From NCBI GenBank assembly GCA_945483255.1, contig CALYRP010000025.1, forward strand, positions 1 through 9,770: a stretch of DNA of 9,770 nucleotides, given 5' to 3'. Positions 1 to 6,253 of this stretch are shown piece after piece. Position numbers and translations under genes: made by a program. The notes under the pieces are model-generated. The model was not told where the DNA came from. It saw only the letters and a program-made list of their open reading frames with translations, and did not search any database. This DNA is from an uncultured Pseudomonadota bacterium. GTDB taxonomy: Bacteria; Pseudomonadota; Alphaproteobacteria; Rs-D84. The stretch's first letter is position 1. Each line of letters starts with the position of its first letter.

Positions 1-14
1 GAAATTATTCTTTC

Positions 15-37
15 TTGTATTTGAACAAAGAATACAA
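15..37 (+). promoter_or_regulatory. AT-rich hairpin in the pnp leader
   Basis: TTGTATT at 15-21 is complementary to AATACAA at 31-37, giving a 7-bp stem with a 9-base loop, about 55 bases before the pnp start. In many bacteria the rpsO-pnp intergenic RNA folds into a hairpin that is cut by RNase III and used by PNPase to autoregulate. This hairpin is short and all but one pair per arm is A-T, so it could equally be a weak processing site, the remnant of a terminator for the upstream gene, or chance. No coding sequence or convincing sigma-70 promoter is seen in 1-92. Confidence 0.25.
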
Positions 38-92
38 AAACGAATGATTTTTCTCTGCACAGATAAACAGACTTAAAAAATGGAGAAAATAT

Positions 93-2255
93 ATGTTAGG
101 TATATTCAAAAAAGGCGAAAAACATGTTTTGAATAATCCTGTTACCGTTGAATTCCAATACGGTGATGAAAAGGTTATTTTGGAAACAGGTCGTTTCGCA
201 AAACAAGCAACTGGTGCCGTTATGGCAACAATGGGTGGCACAATGGTTTTGGCAACTGTGTGTGCTGAAAAAACAGCAGTAGAAGGTCAAGATTTCTTTC
301 CTTTGACTGTTGATTATCAAGAAAAATATGCGTCAAGCGGTCGTATCCCAGGTTCGCGTGATCGTCGCGAAGGCAAAGCCAGCGTTGCAGAAACATTGAT
401 TGCACGTTTGATTGACCGTCCAATTCGTCCGTTGTTCCCAGAAACATTTAAAAACAAAGTTCAAATCATTGCCCAGGTGTTTTCTTATGACAAGAAAAAC
501 CAACCTGATATTTTGGCTATGATTGCATCAAGTGCCGCGTTGGCAATTTCTGGTGTTCCATTCGCTGGTCCTATTGGTGCCGCACGTGTTGGATACATGG
601 ATGGTAAATATGTTTTGAATCCATCTAAAAAAGATATTGAAAATTCACAAATGGATTTGGTTGTTGCTGCTACCAAAGACGGTGTGTTGATGGTTGAATC
701 TGAAATTGGCGAATTGGATGAAAAAACAACATTAGGCGCTGTGAAATTCGGTTTTGATCAACAACAAACTGTTATCAAGGCAATTAACGAATTTGTTAAA
801 AAGGCGGGCAAAGAACCATGGGCAATCCCAGAACACAGCGAAGAATATGTTGTGATGGAAAAAGACTTTGAACAATTTGCTGGCGAAATCACAGATGCAT
901 TGTTAATCAAAGAAAAATTGGTTCGTTTGGATACATTGTCTGAAATACATGCAAAAGCAAAGGCGCGTATCGCAGAATTGTTCCCAGACACAACAACTGC
1001 GACATCAACATTGGAATCATTTGCTGATGAAATTGTTGAAAATATTACTGCACGTATTATGCGTGGAAATATTTTGGCAGGCAAACCACGTATTGATGGC
1101 CGTGATACAAAAACTGTGCGTCCAATTGAAATTGAATTGGGTGTATTGCCACGCGCACATGGATCTGCATTGTTTACACGTGGTGAAACCCAAGCCCTTG
1201 TATCTTTGACATTGGGCGGTGGCAAAGACGCGTTACCAATTGAATCTTTGGATGGCGACAGCGAACGCGACTTTATCTTGAATTATAACTTCCCTGGATA
1301 TTCAGTTGGCGAAGCCAAAGGATTAAAATCCCCAGGTCGTCGTGAATTGGGGCATGGTAATTTGGCATGGCGCGCGGTTCATCCAATGGTCCCAAGTCGC
1401 AGCGAATTTGATTATGTAATTCGTATTTGCAGCGATATTTTGGAATCAAATGGTTCATCTTCGATGGCGACAACATGTGGCGCAACATTGGCGATGATGG
1501 ACGGTGGCGTTCCAATGAAACGTCCAGTTGCAGGTATCGCAATGGGATTAATCAAAGAAGGCGATGATTATGCAATCTTGACTGATATTTTGGGTGACGA
1601 AGACCACCTTGGCGATATGGACTTCAAGGTAACTGGTACAGACCAAGGTATCACCGCATTGCAAATGGATATTAAAATCACATCCATTACATTCGAAATC
1701 ATGGAACATGCTTTGGCCCAAGCAAAAGATGGCCGTATGCACATCCTTGGTAAAATCGAAAAAGCAATCAAAAAGCCAAGAACATCTTTGTCTGAATATG
1801 CACCACAAGCATACACAATGAAAATCGATCCAGACAAAGTTCGTGATGTTATTGGCAAAGGCGGTTCCGTAATTCAAGCTTTGACACGCGAAACCAATAC
1901 ACAAATCGAATTGGAAGACGATGGCAGCATAAAAATCATGGCTGCGGATAAAGACGATGCCGAAGAAGCAATTCATCGTATCAAAGAAATCGTTGCTGAA
2001 CCAGAAGTTGGCGAAATTTATGCTGGCGAAGTTTCTGGTATCAAAGATTTCGGCTTGTTCGTCAAAATTTTGAAAAATTTTGAATCTTTGGTTCATATTT
2101 CTGAAATCACAGGTGAAAGATTAGAAAAAATCGAAGATGCTAAAATCAAAGTTGGCGACAAAGTTTTTGTAAAATACCTGGGAACAGATAAACGCGGTAA
2201 AACACGTTTATCTATGGTCGGTATTGATCAAAAAACCGGTAAAGAAACCAAATAA
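93..2255 (+). CDS. pnp: polynucleotide phosphorylase (PNPase)
   Basis: Phosphorolytic 3'-5' exoribonuclease that degrades RNA to nucleoside diphosphates and can run in reverse; it acts in the cytoplasm as a trimer. The 720 residues match the family length. The order is: first RNase PH domain about 17-150, an all-alpha linker about 240-325, the catalytic second RNase PH domain about 335-560, KH domain with VIGKGG at 586-591, and S1 domain about 637-710. The phosphate-binding GSSSMAT is at 454-460 and the metal-site run GDEDHLGDMD at 501-510. The start at 93 is preceded by GGAG (82-85) at 7 bases. It adds a few residues (MLGIFKKGEKH) before the usual beginning of the first domain. Leucine codons are strongly biased to TTG (about 41 of 53), which suits a highly expressed gene. 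The upstream gene is off the window; rpsO is the usual neighbour. A strong terminator follows at once. Confidence 0.98.
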   Translation: MLGIFKKGEKHVLNNPVTVEFQYGDEKVILETGRFAKQATGAVMATMGGTMVLATVCAEKTAVEGQDFFPLTVDYQEKYASSGRIPGSRDRREGKASVAETLIARLIDRPIRPLFPETFKNKVQIIAQVFSYDKKNQPDILAMIASSAALAISGVPFAGPIGAARVGYMDGKYVLNPSKKDIENSQMDLVVAATKDGVLMVESEIGELDEKTTLGAVKFGFDQQQTVIKAINEFVKKAGKEPWAIPEHSEEYVVMEKDFEQFAGEITDALLIKEKLVRLDTLSEIHAKAKARIAELFPDTTTATSTLESFADEIVENITARIMRGNILAGKPRIDGRDTKTVRPIEIELGVLPRAHGSALFTRGETQALVSLTLGGGKDALPIESLDGDSERDFILNYNFPGYSVGEAKGLKSPGRRELGHGNLAWRAVHPMVPSRSEFDYVIRICSDILESNGSSSMATTCGATLAMMDGGVPMKRPVAGIAMGLIKEGDDYAILTDILGDEDHLGDMDFKVTGTDQGITALQMDIKITSITFEIMEHALAQAKDGRMHILGKIEKAIKKPRTSLSEYAPQAYTMKIDPDKVRDVIGKGGSVIQALTRETNTQIELEDDGSIKIMAADKDDAEEAIHRIKEIVAEPEVGEIYAGEVSGIKDFGLFVKILKNFESLVHISEITGERLEKIEDAKIKVGDKVFVKYLGTDKRGKTRLSMVGIDQKTGKETK

Positions 2256-2264
2256 TTAATAAAC

Positions 2265-2293
2265 ACCTCGGGTGTTCGCCCGAGGTTATTTTT
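2265..2293 (+). terminator. intrinsic terminator after pnp
   Basis: An 8-bp GC-rich stem, ACCTCGGG (2265-2272) with CCCGAGGT (2279-2286), encloses a 6-base TGTTCG loop and is followed by TATTTTT. It lies 9 bases after the pnp stop codon. The ybaB start codon is only 17 bases beyond the T run, so transcription that reads through this terminator would be the simplest source of ybaB mRNA. Confidence 0.9.
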
Positions 2294-2297
2294 AATG

Positions 2298-2304
2298 AAA
2301 GGAA
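2298..2304 (+). promoter_or_regulatory. ribosome binding site deciding the ybaB start
   Basis: AAAGGAA at 2298-2304 is followed after 5 bases by ATG at 2310. An in-frame ATG at 2295 lies upstream of this site and touches the terminator T run, so it has no room for its own ribosome binding site. The start at 2310 is therefore preferred. Confidence 0.75.
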
Positions 2305-2309
2305 CAAAA

Positions 2310-2600
2310 ATGGATATGGAACAATTGATGGCCCAGGCCGCAGATTTGCAAACAAAAATATCTGCTGCACAAAATTCTTTGTCACAACAACAAGTGCGCG
2401 GAATAGGTGCCAATGGTAATGTTGTTGTTACAATGACCGGGAAATATGATGTGTTATCTGTTGTTGTGCAACCATCTGCGCTGGATATGGGGGCAAATGC
2501 GTTGTCGATTGCGGTTACTGATGCATACAAAGATGCAAAAGCAAAAGCGGATACACTTATCCAAAAAGTAATGAACGAAGTAACAGGTTCGATGGATTAG
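2310..2600 (+). CDS. YbaB/EbfC family nucleoid-associated protein
   Basis: Small DNA-binding protein of the YbaB/EbfC family, which dimerises into a tweezer-like fold and coats the nucleoid. From the ATG at 2310 it has 96 residues, a typical length. What is seen: an N-terminal amphipathic helix rich in Gln and Ala (MDMEQLMAQAADLQTK), then a short strand region with GNVVVTMTGKYDV (the family's G-x-V-x-V-x-x-x-G pattern), then VQPSALD and a C-terminal helix ending VMNEVTGSMD. In many bacteria this gene sits between dnaX and recR; here it follows pnp across a terminator and is followed by tRNA-Val. No separate promoter is evident in the 54 bases between the pnp stop and this start, most of which is terminator. 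Confidence 0.9.
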   Translation: MDMEQLMAQAADLQTKISAAQNSLSQQQVRGIGANGNVVVTMTGKYDVLSVVVQPSALDMGANALSIAVTDAYKDAKAKADTLIQKVMNEVTGSMD

Positions 2601-2610
2601 TAAAAAATAC

Positions 2611-2638
2611 TGGACAAATAAAAAAAATACTGTAATAT
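2611..2638 (+). promoter_or_regulatory. probable promoter of tRNA-Val
   Basis: A -35 box TGGACA (2611-2616, 5 of 6 to TTGACA) is separated by 16 bases from TAATAT (2633-2638), which is preceded directly by TG. Initiation near 2645 would give a leader of only about 6 bases before the mature tRNA 5' end at 2651. The surrounding sequence is A-rich. Confidence 0.6.
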
Positions 2639-2650
2639 ATCTATCGCTTT

Positions 2651-2727
2651 GGGTGTTTAGCTCAGTTGATTAGAGCATCTCGTTTACACCGAGAGGGTCA
2701 GGGGTTTGAGTCCCTTAACACCCACCA
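2651..2727 (+). tRNA. tRNA-Val (anticodon UAC)
   Basis: A full 77-base cloverleaf with encoded CCA. The acceptor stem GGGTGTT/AACACCC pairs perfectly, the D stem is GCTC/GAGC, and the anticodon stem TCTCG/CGAGA carries loop TTTACAC, giving anticodon UAC (reads GUA and other GUN valine codons). The variable loop is GGGTC. The T stem AGGGG/CCCTT has one G-T pair. The T loop is TTTGAGT where the usual form is TTCRANY, so position 56 is U; the D loop is AGTTGATTA where AGTTGGTTA is usual, so position 19 is A. The two changes are complementary (A19-U56). The gene has its own promoter and terminator. Confidence 0.97.
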
Positions 2728-2732
2728 AGATT

Positions 2733-2761
2733 AAAACCGGGCATGTCCCGGTTTTTATTTT
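2733..2761 (+). terminator. intrinsic terminator after tRNA-Val
   Basis: A 9-bp stem AAAACCGGG (2733-2741) with CCCGGTTTT (2747-2755) encloses the loop CATGT and is followed by further T-rich sequence to 2761. It begins 5 bases after the encoded CCA, so the primary transcript needs little 3' trimming. Confidence 0.92.
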
Positions 2762-2766
2762 GTATG

Positions 2767-2795
2767 TTGTGCGCACTTCAAGATTATGATATAAT
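2767..2795 (+). promoter_or_regulatory. extended -10 promoter for the secreted-protein pair
   Basis: A perfect TATAAT at 2790-2795 is preceded by TGA, the TGn extended -10 element. A partial -35 box TTGTGC (2767-2772, matching TTG) lies 17 bases upstream. Initiation near 2802 would leave about 20 bases before the GTG start at 2823, which include the ribosome binding site GGGAG (2811-2815). It lies directly after the tRNA terminator, so the two units are insulated. Confidence 0.8.
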
Positions 2796-2822
2796 TCAGG
2801 GAAAACAGCAGGGAGATTTTCT

Positions 2823-3197
2823 GTGAAAAATATATTTTTAACATCCTTTTTGATGTTTGCATGTGTTTTTAATGCCAATGCGGCGATAAATATTAAAAAT
2901 AATACACAAAACAGGTTTGCCGAACAAGCGGGCATATCTGTCGAAGATTTTGATGAAGATGGCGCAATTGCAACGTTGGAAAATGATATTCGCATTTTGG
3001 ACGAAGAAATTGCTAAATGTGAAAAGTCCAAAAAAGGTTGGATTGCGGCGACCGTAATTGGTGGTGCCGGCGTTGTGGCAACCGGGGTTGCCGCTGGGGT
3101 TCAGGGTGTAAAAATCAAAGAACAGAAAGATGAAATTAAATCCCAAAAAGAAACCATCAAAGATTTAACCAAACAAAAAGAAACGCTGGGGAAATAA
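2823..3197 (+). CDS. exported coiled-coil protein with Gly/Ala-rich hydrophobic segment, function unknown
   Basis: I do not recognise this 124-residue protein. It starts at GTG with GGGAG 7 bases upstream. Residues 1-20 form a Sec signal peptide ending NANA before Ala21. Residues 47-70 look like a charged helix with the only mature-part cysteine, Cys66, in KCEKSKKG. Residues 73-96 are hydrophobic and Gly/Ala-rich with repeated small-residue spacing (GG, GVVATGVAAG), resembling a glycine-zipper or weak membrane segment. Residues 97-122 are a Lys/Glu-rich coiled coil. The same order, KC-x5-G then Gly/Ala-rich stretch with GVAA then Lys/Glu coil, occurs in the next gene, one base away, so the two are probably diverged paralogs made from one mRNA. 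Location in the periplasm or anchored in the envelope is inferred. Confidence 0.85.
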   Translation: MKNIFLTSFLMFACVFNANAAINIKNNTQNRFAEQAGISVEDFDEDGAIATLENDIRILDEEIAKCEKSKKGWIAATVIGGAGVVATGVAAGVQGVKIKEQKDEIKSQKETIKDLTKQKETLGK

Positions 3198-3198
3198 A

Positions 3199-4371
3199 AT
3201 GAAAAAATATTTTATATCGTTTTTGTTATTGTTAATTGCCCCATCAATGTGTTTGGGTGCATCGGCGCGTTATACACAACTGGTTCGTGAAAAACAGCGC
3301 AAAATGGAACAATTGGAAAAATGTATGGGCGCAAGCAATGGACTTAAAATTGCTGGTGTGTCAACAATTGGTTTAACCGCGGTTGGTGTTGCAGCAAATA
3401 TAGCCGAAGCCAAAACCATAAAAACAAATGAAAAAACAATAGAAAAGAAAAACAAAGAAATAGAATCTGCCCAGGCCGAAATTGCAAAATTACAGGAAGA
3501 AAAAGCGAAGAAAGATGCGGATGCAGAAACATTGGCAAAATGTAATGCCAAAGCTTTTTATGAATGGAAAAATGGAAAATGTGTTCTGGTCGATGCGGCT
3601 GGCGAATGTTCACAACGTGGTGGACAATATAATGCATCGGAAAAGACTTGTTTGTGTGGTCAAAAAAAAATGAAATCATACGAACAATGTAAAGACGGTT
3701 CTGTAAGTGTTTTACCAATACCAGAAGAAATGGAAGAAGAAAATGTTTCGCAACTTGAAGTTTGTTCGCAAGAATTTTTAGATTCGCATAATGCCCAAAT
3801 GGGGTTCTGGCTTAAAGCAGAAGATGATTCAATGGAATGTTTTATTACAAAATGTAAAGATGGATTCCATACAACATTAAAAGGTAATGACTATACAGTT
3901 AGTTCATATAAAGATTTTGATTCTGATGTTGTGTGCACAGCGGACAAGCCCGTAAAGAAAACTGCTAATAATGTAACTGAAAATTGTTCGAGAAACGTTA
4001 AAACGGCGGCATTTAGCAAGTGGAAAAAAGGTTATGCCACCATGATAAAAAGTATGGCAGAAGCAGAAGAATTGGCTGTTGATAACGATACAGAAATTTA
4101 CAACAAATATAAAACAACAAAATATGAAGAAATATTCGCTAGTAAAAAACAAGAAATAGATAGTTATATTATAAAAATTGGTGACCAAGGAAGTTGTTTT
4201 AATACTGCTGGTACTGGGGGAAGTATATCTGATACGTGTGTTGGTAAGACTTTTAAAGATTGCAATGAAGATTATTATAATTGCAAAATATCATTTGCAC
4301 AGCGTGATGCAGAAAACCAAGCACAAGAAGAATATACAAACGAATTAATACAAACAATATGTGGCTCGTAA
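3199..4371 (+). CDS. exported Cys-rich coiled-coil protein, function unknown
   Basis: I do not recognise this 390-residue protein. GGGGA (3188-3192) precedes the ATG by 6 bases, inside the end of the previous gene. A signal peptide ends about residue 23 (ASA before Arg24); Cys18 is not in a good lipobox. Residues 24-42 are charged and end in KC, then G48 opens a hydrophobic stretch with GVAA (63-66), followed by a strong Lys/Glu coil about 72-112. These parts mirror the preceding protein. From about 115 the protein is Cys-rich: 17 cysteines in the mature chain, including 115, 128, 137, 151, 153 and 164 in a compact block with NGKC and CLC, and 333, 347, 355, 362 and 388 near the end. Such spacing suggests disulfide-bonded modules and hence an oxidising compartment. 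A surface or periplasmic structural role is inference only. A bidirectional terminator follows 4 bases after the stop. Confidence 0.87.
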   Translation: MKKYFISFLLLLIAPSMCLGASARYTQLVREKQRKMEQLEKCMGASNGLKIAGVSTIGLTAVGVAANIAEAKTIKTNEKTIEKKNKEIESAQAEIAKLQEEKAKKDADAETLAKCNAKAFYEWKNGKCVLVDAAGECSQRGGQYNASEKTCLCGQKKMKSYEQCKDGSVSVLPIPEEMEEENVSQLEVCSQEFLDSHNAQMGFWLKAEDDSMECFITKCKDGFHTTLKGNDYTVSSYKDFDSDVVCTADKPVKKTANNVTENCSRNVKTAAFSKWKKGYATMIKSMAEAEELAVDNDTEIYNKYKTTKYEEIFASKKQEIDSYIIKIGDQGSCFNTAGTGGSISDTCVGKTFKDCNEDYYNCKISFAQRDAENQAQEEYTNELIQTICGS

Positions 4372-4375
4372 CAAT

Positions 4376-4402
4376 AAAAAACCGCCATTTGGCGGTTTTT
4401 TT
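4376..4402. terminator. bidirectional terminator between convergent operons
   Basis: AAAAAACCGCC (4376-4386) pairs with GGCGGTTTTTT (4391-4401) around the loop ATTT. There are A runs on the left and T runs on the right, so each strand reads stem plus U run. It ends the secreted-protein pair on the plus strand and the lpt-rlmN operon on the minus strand, whose last stop codon (4401-4403) overlaps the stem-loop tail. Confidence 0.92.
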
Positions 4403-5150
4403 AATGCATTTTTTGCCAAAGGTTTGCACGGTGGATATATGCCCGTGCTAAATTGGTGTCAAAAAGAGCCTTTTCTTCGAACAGGGTGCACGATTTTAAT
4501 TTTCCTTCGGCATCTATCCAAGTTTCGTCTTTGCCCACCAGGGATGCGATTTTATTTAAATTTTGCATAACATTCATTGGGGATAATCCACCACTGTATC
4601 CGCATGGGTGTTCGGCATATATTGGTTTTTGCCATTTATCTGGCGTAATGCCATTACCACCGGATGCATCAAACAATAATGAAAATTGTGCATGCGAATT
4701 ATGTAATTTTTCAATGGCATCTTTTGTTTTATCATTATATTGGAATATGAATTCGGTATGTCTGAAATCATGCATCACACCACGCAGTGCATCGATATTT
4801 ATATTATTTGCCGTATTTTGCGACATGTTTAATTGTACGCGTTTAATAAGTGGGTTATTGTGTGTTTTTTCAGGTGTTATCCAATTTAAAATAATTTCTG
4901 GAATTTTACCACGTGTGCAAATATCGTTTGCCCATTCGTTGTTTATATGAATTGCCAAATGTATGCGATTGTTTTGTTGTGCTGCTTTTAATAATTGATT
5001 AAACCAAATATTGCGTGGTTGACCAGCCGACATTTTTGATGGATGGCATTGGACAGCAATTTCAGCATGTTGCATTCTGGCCAGATTAATAATAGATTTT
5101 ATCGAATTGTGTTCGCGGGGATCCGAACATGTAATATATCTTAATTTCAT
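4401..5150 (-). CDS. TrpF-like (beta/alpha)8-barrel protein, function unknown
   Basis: A 249-residue soluble protein without signal peptide. Several marks of the phosphoribosylanthranilate isomerase (TrpF) fold appear in the right order: first strand LRYITC with Cys8 where TrpF has its catalytic base cysteine; VQLNMS (105-110) where TrpF has VQLHG; LLFDASGGNG (158-167) with Asp161 where TrpF has its catalytic acid in LLDS; GYSGGLSP (184-191) with a following Asn-Val, matching the AGGLxPxNV phosphate-binding loop; and a last segment WIDAEGKLKS leading to FDTNLAR. The remaining sequence is divergent and no trp gene is near, so a role in tryptophan synthesis is doubtful. The start overlaps the rlmN stop by 4 bases (ATGA) and has AAGGA at 5161-5157, indicating translational coupling. 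Fold assignment is moderately sure; the reaction is unknown. Confidence 0.72.
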   Translation of the reverse strand: MKLRYITCSDPREHNSIKSIINLARMQHAEIAVQCHPSKMSAGQPRNIWFNQLLKAAQQNNRIHLAIHINNEWANDICTRGKIPEIILNWITPEKTHNNPLIKRVQLNMSQNTANNINIDALRGVMHDFRHTEFIFQYNDKTKDAIEKLHNSHAQFSLLFDASGGNGITPDKWQKPIYAEHPCGYSGGLSPMNVMQNLNKIASLVGKDETWIDAEGKLKSCTLFEEKALFDTNLARAYIHRANLWQKMH

Positions 5151-6253
5151 TTTGCGTCCTTGGCATTTTTAAGTCTTAATTGTCCACATGCCGAACCAAT
5201 ATCCGCCCCCCGTTCCCGTCTGATTCGTGTGTGTATTCCGTTTTTGATTAAAATATCCTGGAATCTGTGAACAGCGTTCCCAGAAATAGATGCGAAATCG
5301 CGTTCATCAACCGCGTTCCATGGTATAAGATTTACCATAACATTATGACCACGCATCAATTCAACCAATTTATTCGCGTATTCTTCGGTCGCGTTATAGA
5401 TATATGTTTCGCCGTTTTCATTTTTTTTGCCCAATAATATATATTCAATCATTAATTGGCGATTATGTGTATCCGAAAAATTAAAAGCAGCATCTAAAAC
5501 CGTATTTAATTTATAGCGATTATTTATAGGCATAATTTGACTGCGTAATTCATCGGTTGGCGCATGCAGTGATATTGCCAGATTAATTGGACGCCCCCAT
5601 TTATTTAATTCTTCGATTCCAGGGACAATGCCACATGTTGAAACAGTTATACGACGCCATGATATATTTAATTCACTGTTTGCGCGTTCCAAAAACCCGA
5701 TTACATTTTCAGTATTTTGTAATGGTTCGCCTGTGCCCATAACAACAATATGTGAAACATCGCCATTATTTGCATCCCCGTTTGGATGAATATCTTTTTT
5801 ATCGAATCTGTCGGCGCGTAATTCCCACTGTGCGGTTAAAACCTGGGCATACATTTCATTCACAGTTAAATTACGTTTAAGTCCCAGCAATGTTGATGCA
5901 CAAAATTTGCATCCCATCGCACAACCTGCCTGAGATGAAACGCAAACACTGTTACCGTATGTGGTACGCATTAAAACACATTCAATTTGTTCGCCATCCA
6001 CCAATTCCAATAAAAACTTAGTCGTTTGGTTGTCGCTGCTTTCTAGTTTTTTTACGATTTTCACAGGCAATGTTTCGGCAATTTCTGATAATTTTTTACG
6101 CAAATCATCCGGAATGTTTTTCATAACACTGAAATCAGGTGCGCCACGATTTAACCATTCGCGAATTTGTTTTGCGCGAAAACGTGGTTGCCCCAAATCA
6201 ACCACAAATTTTTCCAGTTCACAATCGTTCAAATTAAAAAGTATTGTTTTCAT
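5147..6253 (-). CDS. rlmN: dual-specificity RNA methyltransferase RlmN
   Basis: Radical-SAM enzyme that methylates C2 of A2503 in 23S rRNA and, in many bacteria, A37 of some tRNAs. At 368 residues it has the family length. The cluster-binding cysteines are Cys111, Cys115 and Cys118 in C-x3-C-x2-C. The catalytic pair Cys104 (in VCVSSQ) and Cys356 (in GSACGQL) are both present, as is Glu91 (in IECVLM). These sit at a constant offset of 14 from E. coli Cys118, Cys125-132 and Glu105 in the N-terminal part. The SAM-binding GTGEP is at 173-177. Asn/Asp-rich insertions lie at about 150-165 and about 276-290. The start overlaps the surA stop by 4 bases (ATGA) and has no clear ribosome binding site of its own, so it is probably translated by coupling. 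It sits inside an LPS-transport operon, which is not its usual setting. Confidence 0.97.
   Translation of the reverse strand: MKTILFNLNDCELEKFVVDLGQPRFRAKQIREWLNRGAPDFSVMKNIPDDLRKKLSEIAETLPVKIVKKLESSDNQTTKFLLELVDGEQIECVLMRTTYGNSVCVSSQAGCAMGCKFCASTLLGLKRNLTVNEMYAQVLTAQWELRADRFDKKDIHPNGDANNGDVSHIVVMGTGEPLQNTENVIGFLERANSELNISWRRITVSTCGIVPGIEELNKWGRPINLAISLHAPTDELRSQIMPINNRYKLNTVLDAAFNFSDTHNRQLMIEYILLGKKNENGETYIYNATEEYANKLVELMRGHNVMVNLIPWNAVDERDFASISGNAVHRFQDILIKNGIHTRIRRERGADIGSACGQLRLKNAKDAK

Noticed and set aside
21..50. TTGAAC at 21-26 with ATGATT at 44-49 as a pnp promoter
   Set aside because: The spacing is right, but the -10 candidate matches the consensus at only two positions.
80..136. 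An 18-codon frame beginning ATGGAG just before pnp, as a possible leader peptide
   Set aside because: The start has no ribosome binding site of its own, the frame overlaps the pnp start out of frame, and the peptide shows no attenuator-like feature.
1548..2096. A 182-codon open frame on the minus strand inside pnp
   Set aside because: It is antisense to the KH/S1-coding part of pnp. Its protein is Phe-, Cys- and Asn-rich with no recognisable motif, and pnp codes throughout on the other strand.
2769..2776. The palindrome GTGCGCAC next to the -35 box of the secreted-pair promoter, as a possible operator
   Set aside because: Perfect 8-base palindromes are expected dozens of times by chance in a window this size, and there is no second copy or flanking symmetry nearby.
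4453..4950. A 165-codon open frame on the plus strand after the terminator
   Set aside because: It is the complement of the TrpF-like gene, which has a ribosome binding site and a coupled start; the plus frame has neither.
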